DNA of 36,228 bases from an uncultured beta proteobacterium. Its GTDB lineage: Bacteria > Pseudomonadota > Gammaproteobacteria > Burkholderiales > Burkholderiaceae. The translations under genes and the position numbers were made by a program. Below are positions 6,810-15,333 of this stretch, one piece after another; the first letter of the stretch is position 1; every line of letters starts with the position of its first letter. Below the pieces are notes generated by a model. That model made no database searches and was not told the DNA's origin. It saw nothing but the letters and a program-made list of their open reading frames with translations. The stretch is taken from positions 1-36,228 of the forward strand of contig CAIQUZ010000010.1 of assembly GCA_903875135.1 (NCBI GenBank), given 5' to 3'.

Positions 6810-8258
6810 ATGGAAAATATGAGGTTAGCTAAATGGGATGAGGATTACTTTAATAAAGTATTTAAAGAAACTATATCTCAATATCCAACCGGTGCATCCA
6901 TTGATTTAAATGAAGTTGCAGACTATCACCGTGCAATTCCTAAACATAAAAATATTCCAGAAGTTTTTCTCAAAGCAAAGAATGAAGGTACTACTCTGTT
7001 AACTCCACGTGGTGGAGTGGCGGGTATCGATCAAATGACTTCATTACTTCAATATATTCAAAATGAAGGTGGGGCAGATGTTTTGCCAATTAACCCTGAT
7101 ACCTACTCTCGAAGAGAACAGTTTGAACAGGCTGAAAGTGGATTAAAAGAAAGTCTTGAAGTTGGTAGATCTTTATTAAATGGTTTTCCAGTGGTAGCTC
7201 ACGGGATATCCGGATGTCGGAAATTGTTTGAGGCCGTTGATAGACCTATCGTATTAAGATCAGCAACACCTATTGCTCGTCTACTTGTTACGACAGGAAT
7301 TGCTGGCGGCTGCACTGAGTTTGTGATGGGGGGTATTTCTTTAAACTTATGTATGGAGTATGACCTTTCATTTCAAAAATCCGTATTTGATTCTCAATAT
7401 TTGGCTTTTTTATCTGGTTGGTTAAATGAGCGTGGCGTAAAAATTGCCATGGAAAGTGATAATGCTGCTGCGCTTGGAGTGATTACAACGCCTTCAATCT
7501 CTATCGTTATGGGGATTGTGGATTTAGTCATCGCGGCAGAACAAGGAGCTAAATATCTAGCTCTTGCCTATGTTCCCATGCACAATTTTATTCAAGATAT
7601 TGCTGGCCTGCGTCAGCAACGTCGACTTACTCAGAAATATTTAGATCTACTGGGATATTCAGATGTGACCTTATATCAAGATATTCATCAATGGAATGGG
7701 GCATTTCCTGAAGATCGGCAAAAAGCGAATGGATTAATCGCCTCAGTTTCGGCTGTTGCTGCTTTGTATGGTGAGGCAGAACAAATGATGGTAAAGACTG
7801 CTGATGAAGGTATGGGTGTACCTACTATGGAGTCAAATGCTGAAGGCCTCATCTTAACTCGTCAAGTAATGAATATTTTTCGGGGACAAAGATACCCAAA
7901 CTCACCAGAAGTCGTGGAGGAATCAAAAATCATAGAGTTAGAAGTTGATTGCATGATGAAAAATATATTAGAAATGGGTGATGGTGATGTTCTTATCGGA
8001 ATGGTGAAGGCTCTCAAAGCTGGAACTTATGAGTTTCCTTATGCCGTCAGTAAACATGTTCTAGGTCGCGTTACCTTAATGCGAGATACCACCGGTGCCG
8101 TTCGTTTTCTGCATACGGGAAATGTGCCTTTTCCAGCTGAAGTCATTGAATATAACCGTGAAAAAGTAGAAATGCGTAAAAAGATAGAAGGTCGAGAAGA
8201 GATGATGATGTTAGCAGATGATTTACGAGACGTAAGAGCGCCTTTAAGTACTCCTTGA
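6810..8258 (+). CDS. Large catalytic subunit of a B12-dependent carbon-skeleton mutase, glutamate-mutase (GlmE) family with altered substrate site
   Basis: The 482-residue TIM-barrel subunit aligns without large gaps to GlmE (483 residues in Clostridium cochlearium, from memory). The three Args that clamp both carboxylates of glutamate are kept: Arg67 (TPRGGV), Arg101 or Arg102 (TYSRREQ) and Arg150 (VLRSATP). Lys329 and Glu333 (VKTADEG) match the Lys326/Glu330 pair near the cofactor. Glu171, Tyr177 and Tyr181 of the Clostridium enzyme, which contact the amino group side, fall at Val172, Leu178 and Met182. So this should be a radical carbon-skeleton mutase of a dicarboxylate, probably not glutamate. 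AAAAGGA before the ATG supports the start. The small subunit is upstream, a Bug receptor downstream, and the reactivating ATPase on the opposite strand. Confidence 0.9.
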   Translation: MENMRLAKWDEDYFNKVFKETISQYPTGASIDLNEVADYHRAIPKHKNIPEVFLKAKNEGTTLLTPRGGVAGIDQMTSLLQYIQNEGGADVLPINPDTYSRREQFEQAESGLKESLEVGRSLLNGFPVVAHGISGCRKLFEAVDRPIVLRSATPIARLLVTTGIAGGCTEFVMGGISLNLCMEYDLSFQKSVFDSQYLAFLSGWLNERGVKIAMESDNAAALGVITTPSISIVMGIVDLVIAAEQGAKYLALAYVPMHNFIQDIAGLRQQRRLTQKYLDLLGYSDVTLYQDIHQWNGAFPEDRQKANGLIASVSAVAALYGEAEQMMVKTADEGMGVPTMESNAEGLILTRQVMNIFRGQRYPNSPEVVEESKIIELEVDCMMKNILEMGDGDVLIGMVKALKAGTYEFPYAVSKHVLGRVTLMRDTTGAVRFLHTGNVPFPAEVIEYNREKVEMRKKIEGREEMMMLADDLRDVRAPLSTP

Positions 8259-8299
8259 ATGATTAACCAGCTAGTTGATGTTTATTAGGAACCAAAACG

Positions 8300-9277
8300 A
8301 TGACAATCACACGAAATTTTTTTCAGCTAGTATTTCTATGTTTAATCCTCAATATAAGTAATTTGGCATGGGCGCAAGCCTACCCGAATAAACCTGTTCG
8401 TCTCATCGTTCCTCAATCTGCTGGGGGGTCGTCTGACGCAGCGGCACGAATCATTGCTTTGAAACTTTCTGAGATGTGGAAACATAACGTAATTGTGGAA
8501 ACTCATCCAGGGGCTGGAGGTAATATAGGAACAGATTTGGTAGCAAAAGCTCCAAAAGATGGCTACACACTATTGATGACTTACGAAGGTAGTTATGCTA
8601 TAAATCAATGGTTGTATGGAAAACTGCCATTCGATTCAGTAAAAGATTTTGTCACGATTGCTTCAATTTCAACAGTGCCCTTTCTTGTCGTTGTCAATGC
8701 TGGAAGCCCATTCAAGAATCTTCATGACTATATTGAGGCTGCGAAATTAGCCGATGGGAAATTAAACTTTGCCTCTGCTGGTAATGGCACAGTTAATCAC
8801 CTAGCTGGAGAGATGTTCAAAATGCAAGCCAAGGTAAATATTCAACATATTCCTTATAAAGGGATAACTCCCGGCGTGACTGATTTGTTAGGGGGTCAGA
8901 TTGATTCAGCTTTTACAAGTATTCCATCTGTTTCTCAATTTATTAACAATGGGAAATTACGAGCGCTGGCAGTTACTAGTGCTAAGCGTTCAGAAGCTTT
9001 ACCGAATGTTCCAACCATGCAAGAGTCAGGCCTGCCTGGGTTCGATATTAATACGTGGTACGGAATTCTGGGTCCTGTTGGTTTATCTGATGTGATTGTT
9101 AAAAAAATCAATGCTGATGTTAATGAAATACTGAGGCAAAAAGATACCAAAGAAAGACTTGCTGCGATTGGCTTTGAAATTCTTATCTCCACTCCTGAAG
9201 AGTTTTCCCAATTTGCCCAGAAAGATATTCAAAAGTGGGAAAAAGTAGTGAAGTCCTCAGGAGCAAAGTTAGACTAA
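8300..9277 (+). CDS. Bug/TctC-family periplasmic substrate-binding protein
   Basis: The 325-residue protein belongs to the Bug (TctC) family, Venus-flytrap receptors that bind carboxylates and amides. A signal peptide (1-25, cleavage after AWA) precedes YPNKPVRLIVPQ, and GGSSDAAAR holds the conserved Asp and Arg. Internal family motifs IPYKGITPGVTDLLGGQID and LPNVPTMQESG are present. It is the third gene in the mutase operon, 41 bases after the large subunit, so it is the best candidate receptor for the mutase pathway's starting acid. No TctA or TctB membrane component is in the window. Confidence 0.92.
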   Translation: MTITRNFFQLVFLCLILNISNLAWAQAYPNKPVRLIVPQSAGGSSDAAARIIALKLSEMWKHNVIVETHPGAGGNIGTDLVAKAPKDGYTLLMTYEGSYAINQWLYGKLPFDSVKDFVTIASISTVPFLVVVNAGSPFKNLHDYIEAAKLADGKLNFASAGNGTVNHLAGEMFKMQAKVNIQHIPYKGITPGVTDLLGGQIDSAFTSIPSVSQFINNGKLRALAVTSAKRSEALPNVPTMQESGLPGFDINTWYGILGPVGLSDVIVKKINADVNEILRQKDTKERLAAIGFEILISTPEEFSQFAQKDIQKWEKVVKSSGAKLD

Positions 9278-9334
9278 CGTTATAGTTATGAAATAATTAA
9301 GTCAGTGATTCGACTTACTCTGGAGCGATCAACG

Positions 9335-10035
9335 ATGCAAACCTGTTGGATTATCGGCGGTGGTTGTTATGGCTCTAGTTACTTACGGCAGTTTCGTAAA
9401 GCGGCTTTGCGGGGCAAGATGCCAAAGACCCGTTGGGTTGTATTAGACCGTAACCCTGATTGTCAAGCAACGCTTGAAATTGGACCAGAGGATCCTTTAG
9501 AATTCATATTTGGTGAATGGGAAGATATTTTGCTCCAATCATTTTCAAACAATAAAATTAAACAAAATGACTTAATTATTCCATCTCCATTTCAGGGTCC
9601 TCTCATTTTTAATTGGCTAAAAAAAAAGCGGACTTAGTTGATCGAGTGATGTTGCCTATTCAATTACCTGAAATAGGAGGAGGACTTCTTTATGAAAAAT
9701 TAGGGGCTGACAAATTAACACGCTATTCAAGTTTTGCTGATTGGGTATGCCCCCCATTTTGTATAGAGCCACAAATATGCCCTGTTACGAAAGGGTTAAA
9801 GAGTTGGGATATGAGAGATCTAATCAGTAACTACGCTGTAGAGAAAAACATCATGAAAACCTACTTTTTTGTATGTTTACACTGGATATATGGTGTAGGA
9901 GGTATGCCAGCAGATGCTTTTTTGAAGGCTCGGAGTTTCGTGCGTGAGGGCCCTCCTGGAGACTTTTTGATTTCAAGTATGTCTACTTGCCATGGCGCTA
10001 CTTCAGCTTGGAATTTATCAAATAACTGTAATTAA
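9335..10035 (+). pseudogene. Frameshifted gene of unknown function: Rossmann-like N-terminus plus Cys-rich C-terminal part
   Basis: Two consecutive reading frames look like one protein. The first (ATG at 9335, with TGGAG nine bases upstream) begins MQTCWIIGGGCYGSSYLRQF, a nucleotide-binding GxGxxG-like loop at 8-13, and stops at 9637. The second continues in the -1 frame to 10035 (KKKADLVDRVMLP onward). They meet in a run of nine A residues (9619-9627). One extra A would give an uninterrupted 233-residue protein. The second part has Cys139, Cys143 and Cys149 (CX3CX5C), a possible metal site. I do not recognise the family. It follows the Bug gene by 57 bases and may belong to the mutase operon. 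It could be a mutated gene, a sequencing error, or expressed through slippage. Confidence 0.6.
9619..9628 (+). other. A9 homopolymer with slippery heptamer A AAA AAG at the frame junction
   Basis: Nine A residues and a G are read in the upstream frame as (ct)A AAA AAA AAG. The last seven bases form A AAA AAG, the heptamer used for -1 frameshifting in E. coli dnaX and some insertion sequences. The upstream frame stops three codons later. I see no strong downstream hairpin or upstream Shine-Dalgarno-like stimulator, so polymerase slippage or an indel is at least as likely as programmed frameshifting. Confidence 0.5.
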
Positions 10036-10211
10036 ATATTCGACCTAAAAAAACTTAGAAAAATGAGAGCCAAGATATCGTTAAATTAGTTCAGTATCAG
10101 TATCCAAGAAAATCATCATCTAATTCAAGGGTATTTATTAGACATACTAGCCTTTGTGATGAACGATTATTAATTGGTAATTGATATAAATACATTTTTT
10201 CAGTGCAAGCC

Positions 10212-11771
10212 TTATAGAATTGAAAATAAGTTCATTTCATCTTGGTCTAACTGAGCAATTAAGCCAGTCTCCCACTCAAGGTAACGGCGCGCCGCATTCT
10301 TGTTACCATCATGCCGATCATGAACAAAAAATAGGAAATCAATACAGTCTATATCTGGCGGCATGGATTCCGAAGAAATGGTTTCAAGCTCTTTTGGAAA
10401 CTCGGGGCCCTCTAATTCATACAATTGTATATTTAGATCAAGCCCATCAAGTTCCAAAAGCGCTCCATAAGTGAGTGCAGGGTCATCTGAAATAATAATG
10501 ATTGTTTCTTTAGCGCCACGAATGATTTCAAGTAGTCGAGGACGAATGGCCCAAATAGAATTTGGTAAATGGTTCTTACGGTATTGCATACTGCCACGAA
10601 TATCCAGGATAGTGACAGATTCTTTTTGATCTATTTGATACAAATCTGCAGTTTTAATAGTCGCCAAGCCAAGTGTATGGTTAATCTGAATCTTAGGTAA
10701 GCTAACTTTACTTTTTATACCCTCTCGTAAAACTGCCACATCATGCCCCATCTGCTTTAACCAGCAAGCAACAGTCATTGCGCGAACTCCATCAGAGTCA
10801 TACAAGACAATTCGAGCATGACGAACCCCAACAAATTGATCCGTAGCCTGAATTAATTGACCTCCTGGTGTGTGCTGTGCGCCAGGTAGCCCATTGAGTA
10901 AAAACTCCTCGGCAGTCCTCACATCACATAGGTATAACGAGCGATCCTCATCATTTTTCCAAAGTAAAAATTGCTCATCGGATATTAAAGGAATATCAAA
11001 TTTCTTCACTAAAGCCAAAGAGGCTAGTAAAATCTCTTCATCGACTCGAGACTCAGCATATTGAGCAACTTTTCCATGATCTAAGACATAATCATTCAGA
11101 TACCAGCCTTGGGTGCCATTCTCTAATGCAAAGATGGGGTTTTTAATCCCTAAATTAATCAACGTTTGTGCGCCAATGATACTGCGAGTTCTCCCAGCGC
11201 AATTAATAATGATTTTAGTTTCCTGGTTACTAATATAACTTTTAATGCGGTAAGCTAATTCCCCGTTTGGACAACATTGAGCTCCAGGAATACTCATCTT
11301 TTTAAATTCACTCTGAGGCCTGCCATCTAAAATAATGAAGTCCTCTCGGTCGATCATCATTCTCTTTAAATCATGTGCACTCACTCGAGGCGTATGACAA
11401 TGATGCTCAACTAACTCCCCAAAGGTTTTAGATGGAAGATTTACTCCAGCAAATACATTAAATCCAGCATCCTGCCAGCCCTGCGTGCCACCACTCAGTA
11501 CATAAATGTCTTGATAACCCTGTTGAATAAGGGCTTGAGCTGCCTTCAATGAAACACCCGAACCATTTTCGTCATAAACTACCAGTCTTACAGTTTTACG
11601 AGGGGCTAATCGAGCGACTTCATATTCAAGTCGACTGTAAGGTACTGAGCTTGCCAAGAAAAGATGGGACTCTCCGTATTGACCATGTTCACGCACATCA
11701 AACACAGCAATTTCAGTTTGTCCATGCAGCCATTGCTTTAAGGTTTTTGCATCAACAAATTGAATCGCCAT
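10212..11771 (-). CDS. Protein with four rhodanese-like domains, only the second with an active-site Cys
   Basis: The 519-residue cytoplasmic protein (no signal peptide) contains four rhodanese modules at roughly 5-108, 128-232, 262-352 and 373-465. Each has the LxDxR strand (FDVREHGQY, LDGRPQSEF, CDVRTAEEF, LDIRGSMQY) and the first three also a GxxGW or similar end. The active loop is CAGRTRS in domain 2 (Cys191), the usual CxGxxR sulfur-carrier site. The equivalent loops read YDENGSG, YDSDGVR and SDDPALT in domains 1, 3 and 4, with Asp instead of Cys. One catalytic sulfurtransferase domain with three structural domains is therefore likely. It lies 21 bases downstream of the cupin gene, so a shared role in sulfur oxidation or transfer is plausible. 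Confidence 0.9.
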   Translation of the reverse strand: MAIQFVDAKTLKQWLHGQTEIAVFDVREHGQYGESHLFLASSVPYSRLEYEVARLAPRKTVRLVVYDENGSGVSLKAAQALIQQGYQDIYVLSGGTQGWQDAGFNVFAGVNLPSKTFGELVEHHCHTPRVSAHDLKRMMIDREDFIILDGRPQSEFKKMSIPGAQCCPNGELAYRIKSYISNQETKIIINCAGRTRSIIGAQTLINLGIKNPIFALENGTQGWYLNDYVLDHGKVAQYAESRVDEEILLASLALVKKFDIPLISDEQFLLWKNDEDRSLYLCDVRTAEEFLLNGLPGAQHTPGGQLIQATDQFVGVRHARIVLYDSDGVRAMTVACWLKQMGHDVAVLREGIKSKVSLPKIQINHTLGLATIKTADLYQIDQKESVTILDIRGSMQYRKNHLPNSIWAIRPRLLEIIRGAKETIIIISDDPALTYGALLELDGLDLNIQLYELEGPEFPKELETISSESMPPDIDCIDFLFFVHDRHDGNKNAARRYLEWETGLIAQLDQDEMNLFSIL

Positions 11772-11792
11772 TACAAATCCTTATTGCTAGAT

Positions 11793-12293
11793 CTACACCA
11801 CCTCATATTTCAAGCGCTTTACTTTAGACATGTCAGTCCCTTCAATACGAATCAGACTTGTCGAGTCTTTGCGCTCAGGCGCATGTAGGTCACCTTCGTT
11901 ATACAAGTGAGCAATGCCGGGAGTCAGAGCGTAAGTTCGAATCTCCTTTACTTTGCCCGGTTTGTCAGCACTAGCCTCTTCAATTTTTTGATAATCTCGC
12001 ATTTCAGTCCTACCATGTACCTGCCCATAAATGGCCCAAGAATGTGCATGATCATGCGGATCAGAACTTTTTTGGCCAAGGTAATGATGTACCAAAATAC
12101 AAAATCCTAATTCAGGATCTTGATAAATAATTTCACGCTCGCCAGTAGTTGGAGGAAGATGCTTTGCAATAAAATCCTGATCCACCAAAACGTCTTCTAA
12201 CGCCTCAGCAACTTTTTGACGCCCAGCAGGTCCGGGACTATTCTTCAAAAAATCGTGACACTGACTAGCAAATTGTTCTAGTGTATGATTCAT
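11793..12293 (-). CDS. Cupin-fold protein related to cysteine dioxygenase-like metalloenzymes
   Basis: The 166-residue protein resembles predicted metal-dependent double-stranded beta-helix proteins near the cysteine/thiol dioxygenases. His80, His82 and His84 in DPHDHAHSWAIYG (78-90), with His129 and His137 further on, can supply an iron-binding His triad. I start it at the ATG at 12293 because AAGGAG lies nine bases upstream; an in-frame ATG at 12320 would add nine residues and include the ribosome site in the coding region. It is first in a two-gene operon with the multi-rhodanese protein, which suggests a thiol or persulfide substrate. That role is inferred from the pairing and was not read from any residue. 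Confidence 0.75.
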   Translation of the reverse strand: MNHTLEQFASQCHDFLKNSPGPAGRQKVAEALEDVLVDQDFIAKHLPPTTGEREIIYQDPELGFCILVHHYLGQKSSDPHDHAHSWAIYGQVHGRTEMRDYQKIEEASADKPGKVKEIRTYALTPGIAHLYNEGDLHAPERKDSTSLIRIEGTDMSKVKRLKYEVV

Positions 12294-12397
12294 GCTCGCT
12301 GGCTCCTTGATGATTTTCAATATGGTATATGTTACTCCAGTTGAGGTCGATTACTTTCGGTTAAATCAGCCTCGATGATTGTTCATCAAATACCCCA

Positions 12398-12426
12398 TTA
12401 AAAACCGCATTCCACGTCTTGTGGTT
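12398..12426 (-). terminator. Possible rho-independent terminator of the Bug gene at 12434-13402
   Basis: On the minus strand, AACCACA and TGCGGTT pair with one wobble around a ten-base loop and are followed by TTT AA. It begins eight bases after the Bug stop codon. The stem is short and the T run brief, so this is tentative. Confidence 0.4.
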
Positions 12427-12433
12427 ATAAGGC

Positions 12434-13402
12434 TTATTGTGGTTTGAAACCTATATCCTTTACTAATTTAGCAAATTTTGCGTTTTCCGTTTTAATTAAC
12501 TCAACTGCAAATTGTGGAGGCTCTGTTACAGGAATCAATCCAACCTGATTCAATTGTTCTTGAAGACCAGGATCTCTCATCGCACTATTAATTGCCTCAT
12601 TTAGCTTGGACACAATCACTGGATCCATTCGAGCTGGTCCAGTAATTACCAACCACCCACTAAAAGACCACCCAGGAAAAATTTCAGCAACTGTAGGGAA
12701 ATCGGGATTCGTTGAGACCCTAGTCGAATTTGTAATGGCAAGAAGCTTTAAATTACCTGCGCTAATCTGACTAGCTTGACTACTTACCCCGCTAATACTC
12801 ACCATAATTTGACCACCAATTAAGTCAGGAATAATTTGACTAGCGCCTTTGTAAGGAATGTGCGCAAACTGAAATTTAGCAGTCTGAGATAAATACTCAA
12901 AAGTTAAATGTGGAAAACCACCCTCACCGTTTGTACCAACAGTAAGTTGACCAGGGTGCTCTTTAGCCCAAACAATCATTTGCCCTAAATTTTTAAAAGG
13001 TGCTCGAGGTGTAGTAACGATCCCTAAATAATTCAATCCAGGAACCGCAATGGGGGTTAAATCCCTTAAGACGTTATAGGGAAGATTTAACTTAGTATGT
13101 GGCAGGATTGCCAGATTACCAACCTGACCAATTCCAATGGTGTAACCATCAGGAGAGGCTTTGGCAATCTCATCCATGCCAATAATGCCGGAAGCACCAG
13201 CATGATTGACTATTACGATAGTTTGCCCTAATTTTTCAGATATCTTAGGCCCTAAGAGCCTCACCAAAATATCAGCCGTCTCCCCAGGAGGAAAAGGCAC
13301 AACCATCTTAATGGGTCTATTGGGATAAGTCTGCGCTTCCAGATGAGCACTCAAGCCAAAGAGACAAACTACGAAGGTTAAAGTTAATTTTAATTTTTTC
13401 AT
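12434..13402 (-). CDS. Bug/TctC-family periplasmic substrate-binding protein
   Basis: The 322-residue receptor has a signal peptide (1-23, cleavage after LEA), then TYPNRPIKMVVPFPPGETADILVR. The usual GG before the ligand-contact Asp is GET here. Further motifs are VNHAGASGIIGMDEIAKASPD, IPYKGASQIIPDLIGG and TVAEIFPGW. It lies 137 bases downstream of the amidotransferase gene on the same strand and ends just before a possible terminator. No adjacent enzyme points to its ligand. Confidence 0.92.
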   Translation of the reverse strand: MKKLKLTLTFVVCLFGLSAHLEAQTYPNRPIKMVVPFPPGETADILVRLLGPKISEKLGQTIVIVNHAGASGIIGMDEIAKASPDGYTIGIGQVGNLAILPHTKLNLPYNVLRDLTPIAVPGLNYLGIVTTPRAPFKNLGQMIVWAKEHPGQLTVGTNGEGGFPHLTFEYLSQTAKFQFAHIPYKGASQIIPDLIGGQIMVSISGVSSQASQISAGNLKLLAITNSTRVSTNPDFPTVAEIFPGWSFSGWLVITGPARMDPVIVSKLNEAINSAMRDPGLQEQLNQVGLIPVTEPPQFAVELIKTENAKFAKLVKDIGFKPQ

Positions 13403-13539
13403 AAAAATAATTTCTACTTTCCTATATCCATCTATAAAGTATTTCTTATAATTTCAAGTCTATTTCAAGCTTCAAGTAACGATTTTCAATTTTTACTCAG
13501 GCTGACCGAGTATTAGCGCTCACAAACTGCATCAATAGA

Positions 13540-14334
13540 TTAAATATCAAATTGATGCACTGTAATCCTCCCTTGAGACCATTTAATATAGTTTGATTCC
13601 TGAACTTCGATCCAATGACCTAAATCATCATCAAATGGTTCTGAGGCTATAGTGCTCACGGCACCATCTTTTAACCGTGATTCATGGGTATGTGGAGTAC
13701 CATAAAAAAGGCTTGGAGAAGCATTATCCGTTGAATAACGAAATGCCCAAATCGATTTTCCATCACTGAGGGCCGCCGTAAGCCTTAATGGATCAACAGA
13801 TCGATGACTCTCTAATATTTTTTGAACTTTTTGTAAGGCAAGACTCATCCCCTTGATAGGATCATCCATTAAGCCAAGAGTTAAGGCTAATAAAAATAAA
13901 GCCTCACTGTCAGTTGTACCATATCGATAAGCATAAAATTCTTTTGAAATAAGTGACTCTATTTCTCTGCGATGGATATGCCAATCCCCGATATGACCAT
14001 TATGCATAAAGCTCCAATTCTCATAGGCATAAGGATGACAATTCATGCGGGAGATGCTTGTCCCTGTGGCTGCTCGGACATGAGAGAAAAATAAATTACT
14101 CTTAATGTGTCGGCTTAACATTTTGAGATTTTCATCATTCCAAGCTGGTAGAACATCCTTAAACAAACCTGGAGATTTTCTATCACCGTACCAAGCCACA
14201 CCGAATCCATCACCATTAGTTACAAAATTCGATTTGGTTGCCTTGAGACTCTGTGAAATGAGTGAATTTTTTTGTAAATATAAAAGATTTTCTAAATAAA
14301 TCTCGTCCCCTGCATATGCCATCCATCTACACAT
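13540..14334 (-). CDS. Class II glutamine amidotransferase, YafJ-like
   Basis: The 264-residue protein begins MCRWMAYAGD, so Cys2 becomes the N-terminal nucleophile of an Ntn-type glutaminase after Met removal. Supporting motifs are NGDGFGVAWYGD (41-52), FFSHVRAATG with the substrate Arg, NCHPYAYENWSFMHNGHIG with the oxyanion-loop Asn-Gly, and GTTDSEALF. These match the stand-alone YafJ/EgtC-like amidotransferases rather than large biosynthetic enzymes, and no synthase domain follows. It could transfer ammonia to an unknown acceptor or hydrolyse a gamma-glutamyl compound. It diverges from the glyoxalase-like gene at 14551 across a 216-base gap. Confidence 0.9.
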   Translation of the reverse strand: MCRWMAYAGDEIYLENLLYLQKNSLISQSLKATKSNFVTNGDGFGVAWYGDRKSPGLFKDVLPAWNDENLKMLSRHIKSNLFFSHVRAATGTSISRMNCHPYAYENWSFMHNGHIGDWHIHRREIESLISKEFYAYRYGTTDSEALFLLALTLGLMDDPIKGMSLALQKVQKILESHRSVDPLRLTAALSDGKSIWAFRYSTDNASPSLFYGTPHTHESRLKDGAVSTIASEPFDDDLGHWIEVQESNYIKWSQGRITVHQFDI

Positions 14335-14550
14335 ATTGCTCCCGTAGAGTATTTTTTATTTATAGTACTCCTAAAACGAAAAGATACTCCAAAAGAAATG
14401 ATTGAACTCTTTACGCTCCCGGGACAGATTCAACGAATACTGGGATTGGGGCCCATTTCTAGACGATCTCCCAAGAAAAATGTCATTAGTTCTTATAATG
14501 AAAGATTGAATACGCTGTTTCTACTTCTTATCATTCCATAGGTAAATCGC
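14335..14550. other. Divergent intergenic region without a recognised signal
   Basis: This 216-base gap must carry promoters for the amidotransferase (minus) and the glyoxalase-like protein (plus). A short imperfect repeat, GAGTA...TACTC near 14352-14376, is the only structure seen. I could not assign a promoter with confidence. Confidence 0.4.
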
Positions 14551-15303
14551 ATGCCATACGAATTCGATCACATTGTCATTATTGCTAGAGATAAAATCAC
14601 ACTCATCGCAGAAAGAATGAAAAACTTAGGATTTCAATTAACTCCTTTAGCCAAACATAATTTAGGCTCCTGCAATCAACTCGCCATGCTCTCTTCCGCA
14701 TATATTGAAGTACTTGGCTGGGAAGAGGGAACTACTCCACAGCGAAAAGAAATCGCTGATCTGGCTATCGGACTAGATGCCCTAGTATTCAGAACCAGTA
14801 ATGCCTTCGAGTGCTTTGATAACCTGCAAAGTTTGGGGTTTTCGCCCAACCCTGTTCAAGACTTATCTCGGCCAGCTCAGGTTCATGGCAAAGAAGAACT
14901 CGCCAAATTCAAAACCGTACGATTTAGCTCTCAACCAATACCTGGCCTAAGAATTTATTTTTGCGAACATTTAACACCCGATTTTTTATGGTTTGATGAT
15001 GTACTAAAGCACCCTAATTTAAGCAATCATCTTAGCGAAATTATGATAGAAACCCCTCATCTAGAAAATACTAGCAATTCTTTGAAGCAATTATTGGGTT
15101 TATCTGAAGTAAATATCTCAAAAAATAATAATGAATACGCTTTCATGCTACCAAATTGCACATTAGTGATAAGGGAGGATACAAGTCTTCCCCTGACAAA
15201 AATTGCGTACGTGAAAATCAATCATCAACTAGAAAATGGCTCAATAGATGCAAGGGTAAACGAAATTACTTTATCGCACCATCTTTGTGAAGTCATTCAA
15301 TAA
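14551..15303 (+). CDS. Glyoxalase-like (VOC superfamily) protein
   Basis: The 250-residue protein resembles the Glyoxalase_3-type VOC family, with a first betaalphabeta module at the N-terminus (YEFDHIVIIARD, AERMKNLGFQLTP, NQLAMLSSAYIEVLGW) and a second about residues 150-225. His7 and Glu54 are plausible metal ligands. The family is mostly uncharacterised, so lyase, isomerase or binding roles cannot be separated here. It is 30 bases upstream of a Bug receptor on the same strand, an arrangement repeated at 26084-27483 with a different VOC protein, which suggests a role in processing the receptor's ligand. Confidence 0.75.
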   Translation: MPYEFDHIVIIARDKITLIAERMKNLGFQLTPLAKHNLGSCNQLAMLSSAYIEVLGWEEGTTPQRKEIADLAIGLDALVFRTSNAFECFDNLQSLGFSPNPVQDLSRPAQVHGKEELAKFKTVRFSSQPIPGLRIYFCEHLTPDFLWFDDVLKHPNLSNHLSEIMIETPHLENTSNSLKQLLGLSEVNISKNNNEYAFMLPNCTLVIREDTSLPLTKIAYVKINHQLENGSIDARVNEITLSHHLCEVIQ

Positions 15304-15333
15304 CTCCAAAGCTTTCGTCTATATAATCAAACG

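Noticed and set aside
9305..9334. GTG start for the frameshifted gene
   Set aside because: The ATG at 9335 has a better ribosome site (TGGAG) and begins directly with the conserved nucleotide-binding strand.
13500..13520. ACTCAGG...CCGAGT hairpin downstream of the amidotransferase gene as a terminator
   Set aside because: On the coding (minus) strand the stem is followed by A residues, not T, and contains a bulge.
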